Shown here one piece after another: positions 17,763 to 25,978 of a stretch of DNA of 64,000 nt. This DNA comes from CAVXFS01 sp963761115 (GTDB lineage: Bacteria > Pseudomonadota > Gammaproteobacteria > Burkholderiales > Gallionellaceae): contig CAVXFS010000003.1 in assembly GCA_963761115.1 (NCBI GenBank), forward strand, positions 310,001 to 374,000, in the 5' to 3' direction. How positions within the stretch are numbered: the first letter of the stretch is position 1; the number at the start of each line of letters is the position of its first letter. The notes under the pieces are model-generated. The model searched no databases and was not told the DNA's origin. It saw only the letters and a list, made by a program, of their open reading frames with translations. A program made the translations under genes and the position numbers.

Positions 17763-20632
17763 ATGCCCTTAAGCTGGAACGAAATCCGCAACCGCGCGCA
17801 CGAATTCTCCAAACGCTGGGAAGGCGAAAGCTCGGAGCGCGCAGAGGCCCAAAGCTTCTGGAATGAATTCTTCGCCGTGTTCGGCATCGAGCGCAAGCGT
17901 GTCGCCGTGTTCGAAAAGCAGGTGGAGATCACGCGCGCCGGTCACAAGCTCAAGCATGGGCGAATCGACGCCTTCTGGAAAGGCATGCTGCTGATCGAGC
18001 ACAAGAGCCTCGGCCAGGATTTGAGTCGCGCATTTGCACAGGCCGCCGACTATTTCGAGGGACTGGCCGAACGCGACCTGCCGCGTTACATCCTCGTTTC
18101 TGACTTTGCGCGCTTTCATCTATACGATCTGGAAGAGAACACCGAAACCGATTTCAATCTCGCCGACCTGCACAAGCGCATCAAGCATTTCGCCTTCATC
18201 GCCGGCTACCGGACGCAAACCATCGCACCGCAAAACCCGGTCAACATCAAGGCGGCCGAGCGCATGGGCAAGCTGCACGATGCGCTCAAGGCTGCGGGCT
18301 ACGACGGTCATCCGCTCGAAGTGCTGCTGGTGCGCCTGCTGTTCTGCCTGTTCGCCGAAGACACAGGCATTTTCCAGCCCGCCAGCGCATTCCGCACGTG
18401 GATAGACGAACGCACCGCGCCTGACGGCTCCGATCTCGGCGCGCAACTCGCACTGCTGTTCCAGACACTGAACAGACCGGTCGAAATGCGCACCAGAACA
18501 CTGGACGAACAGACTCGCCGCCTTTCCCTATGTCAACGGCAAGCTGTTCGAGGAAGTCCTGCCGATCGCCTCGTTCGATGCCGCCATGCGCGAGGCGCTG
18601 CTCGACTGCTGCGCGCTGGACTGGAGCAGCATCTCGCCCGCCATCTTCGGCGCGCTGTTCCAGAGCATCATGGATGCCAGGGCGCGGCGCAACCTCGGGG
18701 CGCACTACACCTCCGAGGAGAACATCCTCAAGTTGATCCAGCCATTGTTCCTCGACGAGCTGCGCGAGGAATTCAGGCGCGTCAAAGGCAACAAGAACAA
18801 GCTGTTCGACTTCCACAAAAAACTGCGCACGCTGACTTTTTTCGACCCGGCCTGCGGCTGCGGCAACTTCCTGGTGATCGCCTACCGCGAACTGCGCAAA
18901 CTGGAACTGGACTTGCTGCGCACCGTGCACGAAGGCCCCGGCTCGCGCTTCCTCGACATCCACCAGGAGATCAGTGTGGACGTGGACCAGTTCTTCGGCA
19001 TCGAGATCGAGGAATTCCCGGCGCAGATCGCGCAGGTCGCGCTGTGGCTGATGGACCACCAGATGAACGTGCGCATATCGGAAGAATTCGGCATGTACTT
19101 CGCGCGCATCCCGCTCAAGACCTCGCCGCACATCGTCAACGGCAACGCGCTCACGCTGGACTGGAACGATGTGCTGCCGGCGGAGCGGGCGAGTTATGTG
19201 TTTGGCAATCCGCCGTTCGTTGGCGCAAAGTTCATGGATGAAGCACAACGCGAGGACGCTCAACGCGTGTTCGCCGATATCAAGAGCGGCGGCCTGCTCG
19301 ATTTCGTCGCCGCATGGTATGTGAAAGCAGTGCGCTACTTGAAAACTCCTTCCCCCTTGCAGGGGGAAGGCTGGGATGGGGGTAGTGAGGCTCGAGTACG
19401 GCTACGTCTCTACCCCCACCCTAACCCTCCCCCTGCAAGGGGAGGGAATTGCGTCACGCGTTGCGCCTTTGTCTCCACCAACTCCATCACCCAGGGCGAA
19501 CAGGCCGGCGTACTGTGGGGCTGGCTGCTCGCGCAAGGTATGCACATCCACTTCGCCCACCGCACTTTCCAGTGGAGCAACGAGGCGCGCGGCATGGCGG
19601 CGGTGCATTGCGTCATCATCGGCTTCGGCGCGTTCGACGCGGAGAAAAAGACCATCTACGAATACGAAGACATCCGCGGCGAAGCCGCACGCCGTAACTG
19701 CGAACAACATCAATCCTTATCTGGTGGATGCGCCGGATGTGGTGCTGCTCAACCGCCAGCACCCGATTTGCGCCGTACCCGAGATCGGCATCGGCAACAA
19801 GCCGATTGATGGCGGATACTACCTGTTCACGCCGGAAGAAAAAGATGAGTTTATTTCACACGAACCCAAAGCAGCCAAATGGTTCCGCCGCTGGATAGGT
19901 GCGGATGAATTCATCAACAACTACGAGCGCTGGTGCCTGTGGCTGGGCGATTGCCCGCCCGACGAATTGCGCAACATGCCGGAAGCGATGAAGCGCGTCC
20001 AGGCGGTGCGCGAGGTACGCCTCGCCAGCAAGAGCGCGCCCACGCAAAAACTCGCCGCCACGCCAACGCGCTTTCATGTGGAAAACATTCCCGATGCGCC
20101 CTATCTGGTAGTTCCGGAAGTTTCATCGGAGCGGCGCAGGTTCATACCCATCGGTTTCATGCAGCCGGATACCTTGAGCAGCAATCTGGTAAAGGTCATT
20201 CCTCACGCCACGCTTTACCATTTCGGCAACCTGACATCGACGATGCACATGGCTTGGGTACGCTACACCTGCGGAAGGATGAAGAGTGATTATCGTTATT
20301 CATCTGGTATCGTCTACAACAACTACCCGTGGCCCGACGAACCCACCGACAAACAGCGCGCAGCCGTCGAAGCCGCCGCCCAAGCCGTGTTGGACGCCCG
20401 CGCACAATTCCCGCAAAGCTCGCTCGCCGACCTCTACGACCCGCTCGCCATGCCGCCCGCGCTTATCAAGGCGCATCAGGCGCTCGACCGCGCCGAGGAT
20501 GCCTGCTACCGCAAGGCCGCCTTCACCAGTGACGCCGAGCGCGTGGCCTTTCTGTTCGAGCGTTATCAGCAACTCACCAGCTTGTTGCCTGCTGCAAAAG
20601 CCAAACCGAAACGCGCAAAAAAATCTTCATGA
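17763..20632 (+). CDS. MmeI-like (type IIG/IIL) restriction-modification enzyme / DNA methyltransferase (frame-shifted as sequenced)
   Basis: A large combined enzyme of about 955 residues after correction. The N-terminal domain has a PD-(D/E)XK pattern, GRIDAFWKGMLLIEHKSLGQD near residue 65 (D..EHK). A helical linker is followed by an N6-adenine methyltransferase: HYTSEENILKLIQPLF, FFDPACGCGNFLVIAYRELRKLE (SAM motif I) and catalytic FGNPPFVGAKFM (NPPF). The C-terminal specificity part contains NNINPYLVDAPDVVLLNR and YPWPDEPTDKQ. Extra bases near 18514 and 19685 shift the frame. An in-frame palindromic insertion sits at 19346-19448, just after the NPPF region. Flanked by an HATPase/STAS-like gene and an hsdR stub, it forms a defence cassette between purD and tsaC. 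Confidence 0.85.
19346..19448. repeat. Palindromic element inserted in frame in the methylase gene
   Basis: Imperfect inverted arms of about 36 bp (CCTTCCCCCTTGCAGGGGGA... and its complement ...TCCCCCTGCAAGGGGAGG) separated by about 30 bp. It is translated in frame as TPSPLQGEGWDGG ... YPHPNPPPARGG, a peptide known from REP-type repeats read in coding frames, and out of character with the flanking methylase sequence (AVRYLK ... CAFVSTNS). Confidence 0.8.
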
Positions 20633-20638
20633 ACTGAC

Positions 20639-21198
20639 ATGACGACACGATTACTTTTTTCCGGTCGTGCCCTCGCCGCCCATCTCAAACGCGGCGGCCT
20701 GATCGCCTACCCCACCGAGTCCTGTTTCGGGCTCGGCTGCGATCCGCGCAACCGCAACGCGGTGTTGCGCTTGCTCGCACTCAAGCAGCGCCCGCAGCGC
20801 AAGGGGCTGATCCTGATCGCGGGCAGATTCTCCCAACTCGCGACTTACCTGCAACCGCTCTCTGCCGACCGAGCAGAAGAAATTGCAGCACGATGGCGCG
20901 CAGGGCGATCACCTGGCTGATGCCGGTAAAAACATCCTGTCCGCGCTGGCTGCGCGGCGCGCATGACACGCTGGCGGTGCGCATCACCGCGCATCCCGTC
21001 GCGGCGGGATTATGCAATGCGCTGCGCATGCCGCTGGTCTCCACCAGCGCCAACCGCAGCGGCGCGAGGCCTGCGCGCAGTGCCGCGCAATGCCGGCGCT
21101 TGTTCGGAAAAGAGGTGCTGGTCGTGCCGGGCAGGATCGGCCGGCGCAAGCAGCCATCCACTATCATCGCCTGGGCGGATGGTAAAATCGTGCGCTGA
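20639..21198 (+). CDS. tsaC: Sua5/YciO/YrdC-family threonylcarbamoyl-AMP synthase (frame-shifted as sequenced)
   Basis: The tRNA t6A pathway enzyme that makes threonylcarbamoyl-AMP from Thr, bicarbonate and ATP. The N-terminal part shows LKRGGLIAYPTESCFGLGCDPRN and LLALKQRPQRKGLILIAG (the KxR...K..P-type ligand motifs). The C-terminal part shows ITWLMP, LAVRITAHPVA, PLVSTSANRSG and a final PSTIIAWADGKIVR. The frame changes at least twice between 20869 and 20920 around the expected WPG-x-(V/I)TWL region. Corrected length is about 186 residues, as in TsaC. It is followed by hemF, a common neighbour. Confidence 0.82.
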
Positions 21199-21266
21199 GT
21201 TGGCGCGTGCTGTCACGGCCTCGCACATCCTGCTGCAGCGACGAATGCACTCCAAATGGAGAAATC

Positions 21267-22178
21267 ATGAACAGCCTCGAAGTCAAGGAATACCTGCTCG
21301 AATTGCAGGACCTCATCGTTACCCGGCTGCAGCAGGTGGACGGCAAGCGGTTCCTGCGCGACCGCTGGGATCGCTCCAGAGCCGGCAGCATCGACAAGGG
21401 TGAGGGTGTCAGCTGCATTCTCGAGGAAGGCAACGTGCTGGAACGTGCCGGCGTGGCCTTTTCCCATGTCAGGGGCGACGACCTGCCCGCGTCGGCAACC
21501 ACCAGCCGTCCCGAACTGACCGGCTGCAGCTGGGAGGCGCTCGGGGTGACGCTGGTGCTGCATCCGCGCAATCCCTACGCACCGACCTCGCATGCCAATG
21601 TGCGCATGTTCATGGCCAGCAAGCAGGACGGCGACATGGTGTTCTGGTTCGGCGGCGGCATGGACCTGACGCCCTATTACGGCTTTGACGAGGATGCCGT
21701 GCATTTCCACCAGACCTGCAGGAACGCGCTGGTTCCGTTCGGCGCGGACTACCATCCGAAATTCAAGAAATGGTGCGACGATTATTTTTTTCTCAAGCAC
21801 CGCAACGAGCCGCGCGGCATCGGCGGTATCTTTTTCGACGATCTGAGCGAGCCGGATTTTGCCACCTGCTTCAGCATCCAGCAAAGTGTCGGCGACCACT
21901 TCCTGTCGGCCTACGTGCCGTTGCTCGAACGCCGCATGCACATGCCTTACGGCGAACGCGAGCGCGATTTTCAGTTATATCGCAGGGGGCGCTACGTCGA
22001 GTTCAACCTGGTGATAGACCGCGGCACCACCTTCGGCCTGCAATCGAACGGGCGCACCGAATCCATCCTGCTGTCGATGCCGCCGCTGGTGAAATGGCGC
22101 TACGACTGGAAGCCCGAACCCGGCACGCCCGAGGCAAGACTGTATGAACAGTTCCTGGTTGCCAAGGATTGGATATAA
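21267..22178 (+). CDS. hemF: Oxygen-dependent coproporphyrinogen-III oxidase
   Basis: A 303-residue HemF that decarboxylates coproporphyrinogen III to protoporphyrinogen IX using O2. The start is ATG 21267, preceded by a GGAGA ribosome site; an upstream in-frame start at 21207 lacks support. Signature segments are GVSCILEEGNVLERAGVAFSHV, HPRNPYAPTSHANVR, WFGGGMDLTPYY, FHQTCRNALV, KHRNEPRGIGGIFFDDL and GRYVEFNLVIDRGTTFGLQ, all typical of HemF. Presence of the aerobic enzyme fits a microaerobic or aerobic life style. The TPR-sulfotransferase gene starts 31 bp downstream. Confidence 0.97.
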   Translation: MNSLEVKEYLLELQDLIVTRLQQVDGKRFLRDRWDRSRAGSIDKGEGVSCILEEGNVLERAGVAFSHVRGDDLPASATTSRPELTGCSWEALGVTLVLHPRNPYAPTSHANVRMFMASKQDGDMVFWFGGGMDLTPYYGFDEDAVHFHQTCRNALVPFGADYHPKFKKWCDDYFFLKHRNEPRGIGGIFFDDLSEPDFATCFSIQQSVGDHFLSAYVPLLERRMHMPYGERERDFQLYRRGRYVEFNLVIDRGTTFGLQSNGRTESILLSMPPLVKWRYDWKPEPGTPEARLYEQFLVAKDWI

Positions 22179-22209
22179 GGGACCGGCCATTGCAAACGAA
22201 GCGGAAGCC

Positions 22210-24711
22210 ATGAGCGGAGCCGGAAGAAATGATCCTTGTCCTTGCGGCAGCGGGAAAAAATACAAGAATTGCTGCCTGCTGAAGAACACGGCAGTTGAAG
22301 ACGCAGTCCGCCAGAACACGCAAGTGCGGAGCCAAGTTCCCGTTCCAGGGGCATGGGAGGAGGCGGCGTCAATGTATCGGGCCGGCAAGTTGAATGAGGC
22401 CAGGGCCGCCTGCCAATCCCTGCTGGGAAGCAATCCCGTCGACAGCAACGCGTTGCATGATCTGGGATTGGTCGCGTTTCAGCGTGGCTGCCTTGAGGAT
22501 GCCTCGCAGCTGATTGCAACTGCGGTCAAGCTCAATCCTGATGTTGCGGCATACCATTACGATCTCGGCAGCATTTACCTGCATCTTGGCCGGTTCAGCG
22601 CCGCCATCGATGCCTACATGGAGGCGGTGCGGCTGGATCCGGAGCATGCGGCCGCACGCAACTATCTGGGCTGCGCGCTGCACGCCCAGGGCCGGCTGGA
22701 TGAAGCCGTTGCCTGTCTGCGAAATGCCGCCGCGCTCAAGCCGGATTATGCCGAGGCTCACTACAATCTCGGCAATGCGCTGAAAGACCTGGGCAGGCAG
22801 GAAGAAGCCGTAACCAGCTACCGGGAAGCAGTCCTGACCAGGCCGGATTATGCCGAGGCTCACTACAATCTCGGGAATACGCTCAAACACCTGGGCAGGC
22901 AGGACGAGGCTATTTCCTGTTACCAGTCGGTGCTCACGCTCGAGCCGGGTTTTGTCGAGGCATATATCAACATGGGACTTGCCTGCCAGAACCTGCACCG
23001 GCTGGATGAAGCCATGGCTTGTTACCAGAAGGCCATCTCGCTCAGGCCTGATTTTGCATTGGCATACTTGAATGCGGGAAATATATTCAGGGCCCAGGCA
23101 AAACCGGAAGCGGCGGCGACCTGTTACCAGCAGGCGCTGGCGCATGATCCTGGCTACGCCGAGGCGCACAACAATCTGGGCAGCGCATTTTCAATGCAGG
23201 GGCGGCTGGACGAAGCGATCTTCAGTTACCGCAAGGCACTTGCACTTAAACCGGATTATGCCGAGGCATACAACAATCTGGGCATCGCATATTCAAGCCA
23301 GGGCAGGCTGGATGAGGCGATCGCCAGCTACCGTAATGCGCTTGCGCTCAAAGCGGATTATGCCGAGGTGTTAAACAATCTGGGGAATGCATATTCAAGC
23401 CGGGACGAGCTGAACGAAGCGGTTGCCAGCTACCGCAAGGCGCTTGCACTCAAACCGGATTATGCCGAGGCACACTACAATCTGGGAAGCGCCCTGCAGC
23501 AACAAGGCAAACTCGATGCGGCGGTCGAGCATCATCATCATGCCCTTTTGCTCGATCCGGATCATGCCATGGCGCATGTCGGGCTGGCCTCGGTCTATAA
23601 CGACAAGGGTCAGTTTGAGGATGCACAAATCGAGCTGTCCAGGGCATTGGAAGTCGACCGGGAACATCCCTTCGCCTGGGCAATGCAGTCCGGCATGCGA
23701 AAAATGACCAGCGAGGATACGGGCTGGCTGAATACTGCCCTTCGGCTGGCAAGCAGGCAGACATCGAGCCACAAGGAAAAAAGCGCGCTGCAATACGCGA
23801 TAGGCAAATACTACGACGACACCGGGCAATATGACCTTGCGTTTTCGGCATATCACCTTGCAAATACGCTACAACGTGAAGGGGGGCACAAATTTGATCG
23901 AGCAATGCATTCCAAGTATATCGACCGCCTGATTGTCACCTGCACCGCTGATTTTGTAAACCGGCAAAGAGATGGGGCCAGCCAATCACGGCGCCCGGTA
24001 CTGATTGTCGGGATGCCGCGTTCGGGCACTTCATTGGCTGAACAGATAATCGCTTCCCACCCGGAAGCGTTCGGTGCCGGCGAGCTGTTTTTCTGGGGAG
24101 AGGTGGAGTCATCGATTTTCTCAGCTTTGCACCAGGGAGAAATGGACGCTGCATTCGTTGAAAAAGTTGCGACAGAGTACGAGCAGCTGTTGCAACAATA
24201 TTCGCCCGAAGCCTCGCGGATTGTTGACAAGATGCCACGAAATATCTTCAGTCTCGGTATGGTGCATGCGCTCTTCCCGCAGGCAAGCATCATCCACATG
24301 CAGCGCAATCCGGCCGATATCTGCCTGTCGAATTATTTTCAGCACCTGAATGCCTCTAATGCCTACGCAACGGACCTTGATGACCTTGCTTTCTTCTACC
24401 GGGAATACGCCAGGCTGATGGAGCATTGGCGCAAGGTGTTGCCCGGCGATCGTTTGCTCGAAGTGCCATATGAAGCGCTGATAGACAATCAGGCAGAATG
24501 GAGCCGGCGCATGATCGAATTCATTGGCCTGGGCTGGGATGAGCGTTGCCTGGATTTCCACAAGACAGAACGCAGGGTGGGAACATCGAGCAACTGGCAG
24601 GTGAAACAGAAGATCTACCGCTCGTCCAGGGAACGCTGGCGTAATTATGAAGCGCACCTGGGGCCGCTGCTCGAAGCGCTTGGCATGGGACACCCGGATC
24701 GGGAACCCTGA
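22210..24711 (+). CDS. SEC-C / TPR / sulfotransferase fusion protein
   Basis: A protein of about 833 residues. The start at ATG 22210 lies after the hemF stop; an upstream in-frame start overlaps hemF. Residues 3-24 form a SEC-C zinc motif (NDPCPCGSGKKYKNCC). About a dozen TPRs follow (recurring AEAHYNLGNAL, YAEAYNNLG), then a sulfotransferase domain from about residue 595: 5'-PSB loop PVLIVGMPRSGTSLAEQII, GAGELFFWGEVE, DKMPRNIFSLGMVHALFP and 3'-PB segment IIHMQRNPADICLSNYFQ. The C-terminal KTERRVGTSSNWQVKQKIY motif recurs in the other sulfotransferases of the window. It is cytoplasmic as far as can be seen (no signal peptide). A protein- or glycan-sulfation role is inferred from PAPS-binding motifs only. 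Confidence 0.88.
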   Translation: MSGAGRNDPCPCGSGKKYKNCCLLKNTAVEDAVRQNTQVRSQVPVPGAWEEAASMYRAGKLNEARAACQSLLGSNPVDSNALHDLGLVAFQRGCLEDASQLIATAVKLNPDVAAYHYDLGSIYLHLGRFSAAIDAYMEAVRLDPEHAAARNYLGCALHAQGRLDEAVACLRNAAALKPDYAEAHYNLGNALKDLGRQEEAVTSYREAVLTRPDYAEAHYNLGNTLKHLGRQDEAISCYQSVLTLEPGFVEAYINMGLACQNLHRLDEAMACYQKAISLRPDFALAYLNAGNIFRAQAKPEAAATCYQQALAHDPGYAEAHNNLGSAFSMQGRLDEAIFSYRKALALKPDYAEAYNNLGIAYSSQGRLDEAIASYRNALALKADYAEVLNNLGNAYSSRDELNEAVASYRKALALKPDYAEAHYNLGSALQQQGKLDAAVEHHHHALLLDPDHAMAHVGLASVYNDKGQFEDAQIELSRALEVDREHPFAWAMQSGMRKMTSEDTGWLNTALRLASRQTSSHKEKSALQYAIGKYYDDTGQYDLAFSAYHLANTLQREGGHKFDRAMHSKYIDRLIVTCTADFVNRQRDGASQSRRPVLIVGMPRSGTSLAEQIIASHPEAFGAGELFFWGEVESSIFSALHQGEMDAAFVEKVATEYEQLLQQYSPEASRIVDKMPRNIFSLGMVHALFPQASIIHMQRNPADICLSNYFQHLNASNAYATDLDDLAFFYREYARLMEHWRKVLPGDRLLEVPYEALIDNQAEWSRRMIEFIGLGWDERCLDFHKTERRVGTSSNWQVKQKIYRSSRERWRNYEAHLGPLLEALGMGHPDREP

Positions 24712-24751
24712 CGTTGCGGCAAGGTTGATTGATGCAACGGCCCGGCTTCGG

Positions 24752-24815
24752 GCTGGTGAAATCGAACAAGCCGCTATCAATCAGGTGCGAGGGTTTGGCA
24801 TAATGCCGCAGTTCG
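24752..24815 (-). pseudogene. Decayed duplicate of the ttcA 3' end
   Basis: The reverse strand reads AKPSHLIDSGLFDFTSPKPG, closely matching ARPSHLLDSGLFDFTNLKLG near the C-terminus of the adjacent intact ttcA. The DNA similarity covers about 60 bp. The full gene is not present, so this is a fossil of a tandem duplication or of a replaced ttcA. Confidence 0.6.
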
Positions 24816-24842
24816 GCGAGCCCTCAACCAAAGGAGAATGCG

Positions 24843-24920
24843 ATGCGTATCATGATCTGTCTGCCGGTGGCGGTTGTCTGCCTGATGCTTTCCGGTTGCG
24901 TCAGCTTGCATCTGTTCTGA
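24843..24920 (+). CDS. Tiny lipoprotein (25 residues)
   Basis: A short ORF, MRIMICLPVAVVCLMLSGC followed by only six residues, with a strong ribosome site AAGGAG 6 bases before the ATG. It shows a complete lipoprotein signal peptide and lipobox (LSGC), leaving a mature lipopeptide of seven residues. It lies between the TPR-sulfotransferase gene and convergent ttcA. Translation is supported by the ribosome site; the function is unknown and the short length keeps confidence moderate. Confidence 0.5.
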   Translation: MRIMICLPVAVVCLMLSGCVSLHLF

Positions 24921-24948
24921 GGTTCCCTGCAAAGATCGCTGCAGCAAA

Positions 24949-25800
24949 TCATTCCGCCAGATCGAATACCACGTCGCCCTCGGCAACCGTATCGCCCAAT
25001 TTCAGGTTGGTGAAATCAAACAGGCCGCTGTCCAGCAAGTGGGAGGGCCTGGCATTCTGCATCGCGGTGAAGATGGTCTGCGTGCGCCCCGGATACTGGC
25101 GTTCCCATTGCTGCAGCATCTCCTTGATGTTCTGTCGCTGCAGGTTCTCCTGCGCGCCGCACAGGTTGCACGGGATGATCGGGTATTCCATGCCGCGCGC
25201 ATAACGGGCGATGTCCTTCTCGGCGCAATAGGCCAGCGGGCGGATCACGATATGGTCGCCCTTGTCGGTGACCAGCTTGGGCGGCATCGCCTTCAGCGTG
25301 CCGCCGAAGAACATGTTCAGGAACAGCGTCTCGATCATGTCGTCGCGATGGTGGCCGAGCGCGATCTTGTTGGCGCCGAGTTCACCGGCCACGCGGTAGA
25401 TGATGCCGCGGCGCAGGCGCGAGCACAGCGAGCAGGTGGTTTTGCCCTCGGGGATCTTCTGCTTGACGATGGCGTAGGTGTCCTGCGTCTCGATGTGGTA
25501 CTGGATGCCGATGGATTGCAGGTATGCCGGTAAAACTTCCGCCGGGAAACCGGGCTGTTTCTGGTCCAGGTTCATCGCGATCAACTTGAAGTCGATCGGC
25601 GCGCGCTTCTGCAGGGCGCGCAGGATGTCGAGCAGCGTGTAGGAATCCTTGCCGCCCGACAGGCATACCATCACCACATCGCCGTTCTCGATCATGTTGA
25701 AATCGGCGATGGCCTTCCCCACCTGATGCTCCAGTCGTCCCTTGAGGCGATTGAAATTGGTGGAGTTGTGCTCGAAACTGATAGGCTGGATATCGTTCAT
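24949..25800 (-). CDS. ttcA: tRNA 2-thiocytidine(32) synthetase TtcA
   Basis: A protein of 283 residues if started at ATG 25800 (MNDIQPISFEHN); a longer in-frame start at 25857 is less likely because the conserved part begins close to 25800. It is an iron-sulfur PP-loop enzyme that thiolates C32 of tRNA. Visible motifs are the PP-loop CLSGGKDSYTLLDIL, the two CxxC motifs TTCSLCSRLRRG and IPCNLCGAQE that bind the cluster, and the ALGHHRDDMIETLFLN segment. Length fits the family. It interrupts the series of TPR-transferase genes and is on the opposite strand. Confidence 0.95.
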   Translation of the reverse strand: MNDIQPISFEHNSTNFNRLKGRLEHQVGKAIADFNMIENGDVVMVCLSGGKDSYTLLDILRALQKRAPIDFKLIAMNLDQKQPGFPAEVLPAYLQSIGIQYHIETQDTYAIVKQKIPEGKTTCSLCSRLRRGIIYRVAGELGANKIALGHHRDDMIETLFLNMFFGGTLKAMPPKLVTDKGDHIVIRPLAYCAEKDIARYARGMEYPIIPCNLCGAQENLQRQNIKEMLQQWERQYPGRTQTIFTAMQNARPSHLLDSGLFDFTNLKLGDTVAEGDVVFDLAE

Positions 25801-25876
25801 TGATCGATCTGGTGGGCGGCAGGGCCGGATGGCCAGTCGTACCGTAACAAGCGGCATTATCCCTCATTTCTTCCGG

Positions 25877-25913
25877 CCGCAGGTTGGGCTTCCTTCGTCA
25901 GCCCAACCTGCGG
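25877..25913. repeat. Dispersed palindrome, GTAGGTTGGGC family
   Basis: Perfect 13-bp arms (CCGCAGGTTGGGC / GCCCAACCTGCGG) around TTCCTTCGTCA, in the divergent gap between ttcA and the TPR-GT41 gene. Confidence 0.85.
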
Positions 25914-25978
25914 AACGGATTGCCCGTACGGCAACCTGCTAGAATCGGCATGATTGCCCATCAGGATTAAGGTTTGAC

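Noticed and set aside
22144..22210. Earlier start of the SEC-C/TPR-sulfotransferase inside hemF
   Set aside because: It would overlap hemF by 35 bp; the SEC-C motif starts just after ATG 22210.
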